From Tolypothrix tenuis PCC 7101 (GTDB taxonomy: Bacteria; Cyanobacteriota; Cyanobacteriia; Cyanobacteriales; Nostocaceae): 64,000 nt of DNA. The position numbers were made by a program, and so were the translations under genes. How positions within the stretch are numbered: position 1 is the first letter of the stretch; the number at the start of each line of letters is the position of its first letter. Below are positions 63,120-64,000 of this stretch, one piece after another. Under the pieces are notes generated by a model. The model was not told the origin of the DNA. It worked only from the letters and a program-made list of their open reading frames with translations, and did not search any database. The stretch is taken from contig NZ_AP018248.1 in NCBI RefSeq assembly GCF_002368295.1, positions 7,085,323 to 7,149,322 on the forward strand. Reading direction: 5' to 3'.

Positions 63120-63830
63120 CTAATCTTGCGGTTCAATTCCCGCCGCCCGCAATTGTGCGGCTAATCTTTCAGTGCGTTGTCGTTCTTTTTGGGCTAATTC
63201 TGAACCCCAAAGTAGTAAATTTCCTTGTTCATCCCACCAGCGCAACCAGTTTCCGGTACGATTTTCACGAGTACCTTGCCATACAGCGAGATAAAGATTC
63301 ATTTGGGCTATCCAGTAACGCTGGTTTTCGTTGGGGTTTTGGACAACGTATCTGCCAGTATTATTATCTAAGCAATAAACTTCTAAATCTCCGCTATCAG
63401 GTTCAAAAATAGCGTAGTTTGGAACTTTTAATACGCATTCGTAAAAAAACCATTTACCTGGGGGGTAGGTGGGTTTGATGGAGTATTCCCCACCTTCTGT
63501 ATCAGAAAGAAATTCTATGACAATTACAGGAATGTCTCCCTGTAGCTGTGGTGTGTAACTGCGGGTGACATCTTCTCTATTAACGCTAATTTTGGGAATA
63601 TACGCCCAGTCTGGGGCTTTGACGACAATTTTGCCATTTAATGTGGCACAGATACCGTAATTTGTTGGTGTGAGGGCGTTGGGTGGAAGTTTACCAGCAA
63701 GTTCTAAACTTTGTGTTAGTGCTGCAGCTAAGGCTGGTTGGTTGATGTTGTCCACTGGATCGTCTGGGAGTTTGTAATCGTCGGGTAGTTTTTCCCAAGT
63801 GATTTGATAGTCTTGGGTAAAGGCTGTCAT
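63120..63830 (-). CDS. Uma2-family (DUF820) protein
   Basis: The 236-residue protein has the Uma2 motifs KAPDWAYIPKI (Asp), VIVIEFLSDTEGGEYS (Glu), and KWFFYECVLKVPNYAIF (Lys, Tyr), and ends with the common Uma2 tail QRTERLAAQLRAAGIEPQD. The active site deviates at LSD where LSP is usual. Paralogue of the gene at 59958. It is 30 bp downstream of the radA end on the same strand. Confidence 0.88.
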   Translation of the reverse strand: MTAFTQDYQITWEKLPDDYKLPDDPVDNINQPALAAALTQSLELAGKLPPNALTPTNYGICATLNGKIVVKAPDWAYIPKISVNREDVTRSYTPQLQGDIPVIVIEFLSDTEGGEYSIKPTYPPGKWFFYECVLKVPNYAIFEPDSGDLEVYCLDNNTGRYVVQNPNENQRYWIAQMNLYLAVWQGTRENRTGNWLRWWDEQGNLLLWGSELAQKERQRTERLAAQLRAAGIEPQD

Positions 63831-63860
63831 GGCAGGTTTTCCTTTGTTTATTAGGGAAGA

Positions 63861-64000
63861 TTACTCGTCTAGGTCAGGTTCTAAATCTTCTTCTGTCAGT
63901 TCTTGATGGGGGATAGCAGCGATAATTGCATCTATTACTTTGGAAACTGGTAAAATTTCGATATTAAGGTCGGGGAATTTTTGCCCTTTGGGGACGATCG
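63861..64000 (-). CDS. radA: RadA C-terminal part (DNA repair), cut by the window edge
   Basis: The visible 45 codons read IVPKGQKFPDLNIEILPVSK then VIDAIIAAIPHQELTEEDLE, ending DLDE before TAA (63861-63863). This matches the end of the Lon-like domain of RadA/Sms, where the IVPK string follows a LGF.RA segment. The rest lies beyond the right edge. RadA helps branch migration in recombination repair. The identification rests on a short segment. Confidence 0.7.
   Translation of the reverse strand, partial: IVPKGQKFPDLNIEILPVSKVIDAIIAAIPHQELTEEDLEPDLDE

Overview
The window is chromosomal DNA from a filamentous, heterocyst-forming cyanobacterium of the Nostocales. Evidence: an intact hetR (19753-20652), a patX gene with an RGSGR motif (9473-9709), a sasA clock kinase, a CRR7 homologue, many GCGATCGC (HIP1) octamers, and runs of 7-bp tandem repeats (CCCCAGT, AATTGGT, TTACCCA and others) typical of Nostoc/Anabaena/Calothrix genomes. 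No species is claimed.

Layout. 0-7 kb: a STAND (NB-ARC) ATPase with 14 WD40 repeats, then an exported TPR-CHAT protein, separated by heptamer repeats. 7-12 kb: an XRE regulator, a polysaccharide deacetylase, the heterocyst-inhibition gene patX with a TCCGGA (DIF1-type) hexamer upstream, and an FAD oxidoreductase. 11.7-12.9 kb: a dead toxin-antitoxin pair; the antitoxin carries a 119-bp MITE-like insertion flanked by 9-bp target duplications, and the PIN toxin has an in-frame TAG. 13-22 kb: a zinc alcohol dehydrogenase, a PiT phosphate permease with heptamer repeats inside its reading frame, a coiled-coil/DMT-transporter fusion and hetR. 22-35 kb: rpsD, moaA, an MlaE-type permease, a carotenoid-type oxidoreductase, an rtcB remnant, membrane proteins, DUF2854, crr7 and a REC-GGDEF protein. 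35-45 kb: sasA, two glycosyltransferases (one HpsE-like), an SLH lipoprotein, a PEP-CTERM SGNH hydrolase, a class II aldolase and an M42 peptidase. 45-50 kb: tRNA-Thr(CGU), small conserved cyanobacterial proteins and an SLH/beta-helix surface protein. 50-56 kb (minus strand): the classical rimP-nusA-ylxR-infB translation/transcription cluster. 56-64 kb: membrane and exported proteins, a Clp-fold protease, two Uma2-family proteins, hicBA, a frameshifted antitoxin, a WD40 gene remnant, tandem repeats and the 3' end of radA.

How the genes connect. patX and hetR encode the inhibitor precursor and its target in heterocyst patterning and lie 10 kb apart. The rimP-infB cluster is a housekeeping operon with a terminator-like hairpin directly before rimP. 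Accessory material consists of decayed toxin-antitoxin loci, orphan gene fragments and at least two families of small non-autonomous elements whose target duplications are still readable. The most informative observations are the reconstructable MITE insertion, the two copies of a second MITE with 10-bp target duplications, the frame-sensitive heptamer array in the phosphate permease, and the patX/DIF1 pair. No wholly new multi-gene system could be demonstrated from sequence alone.
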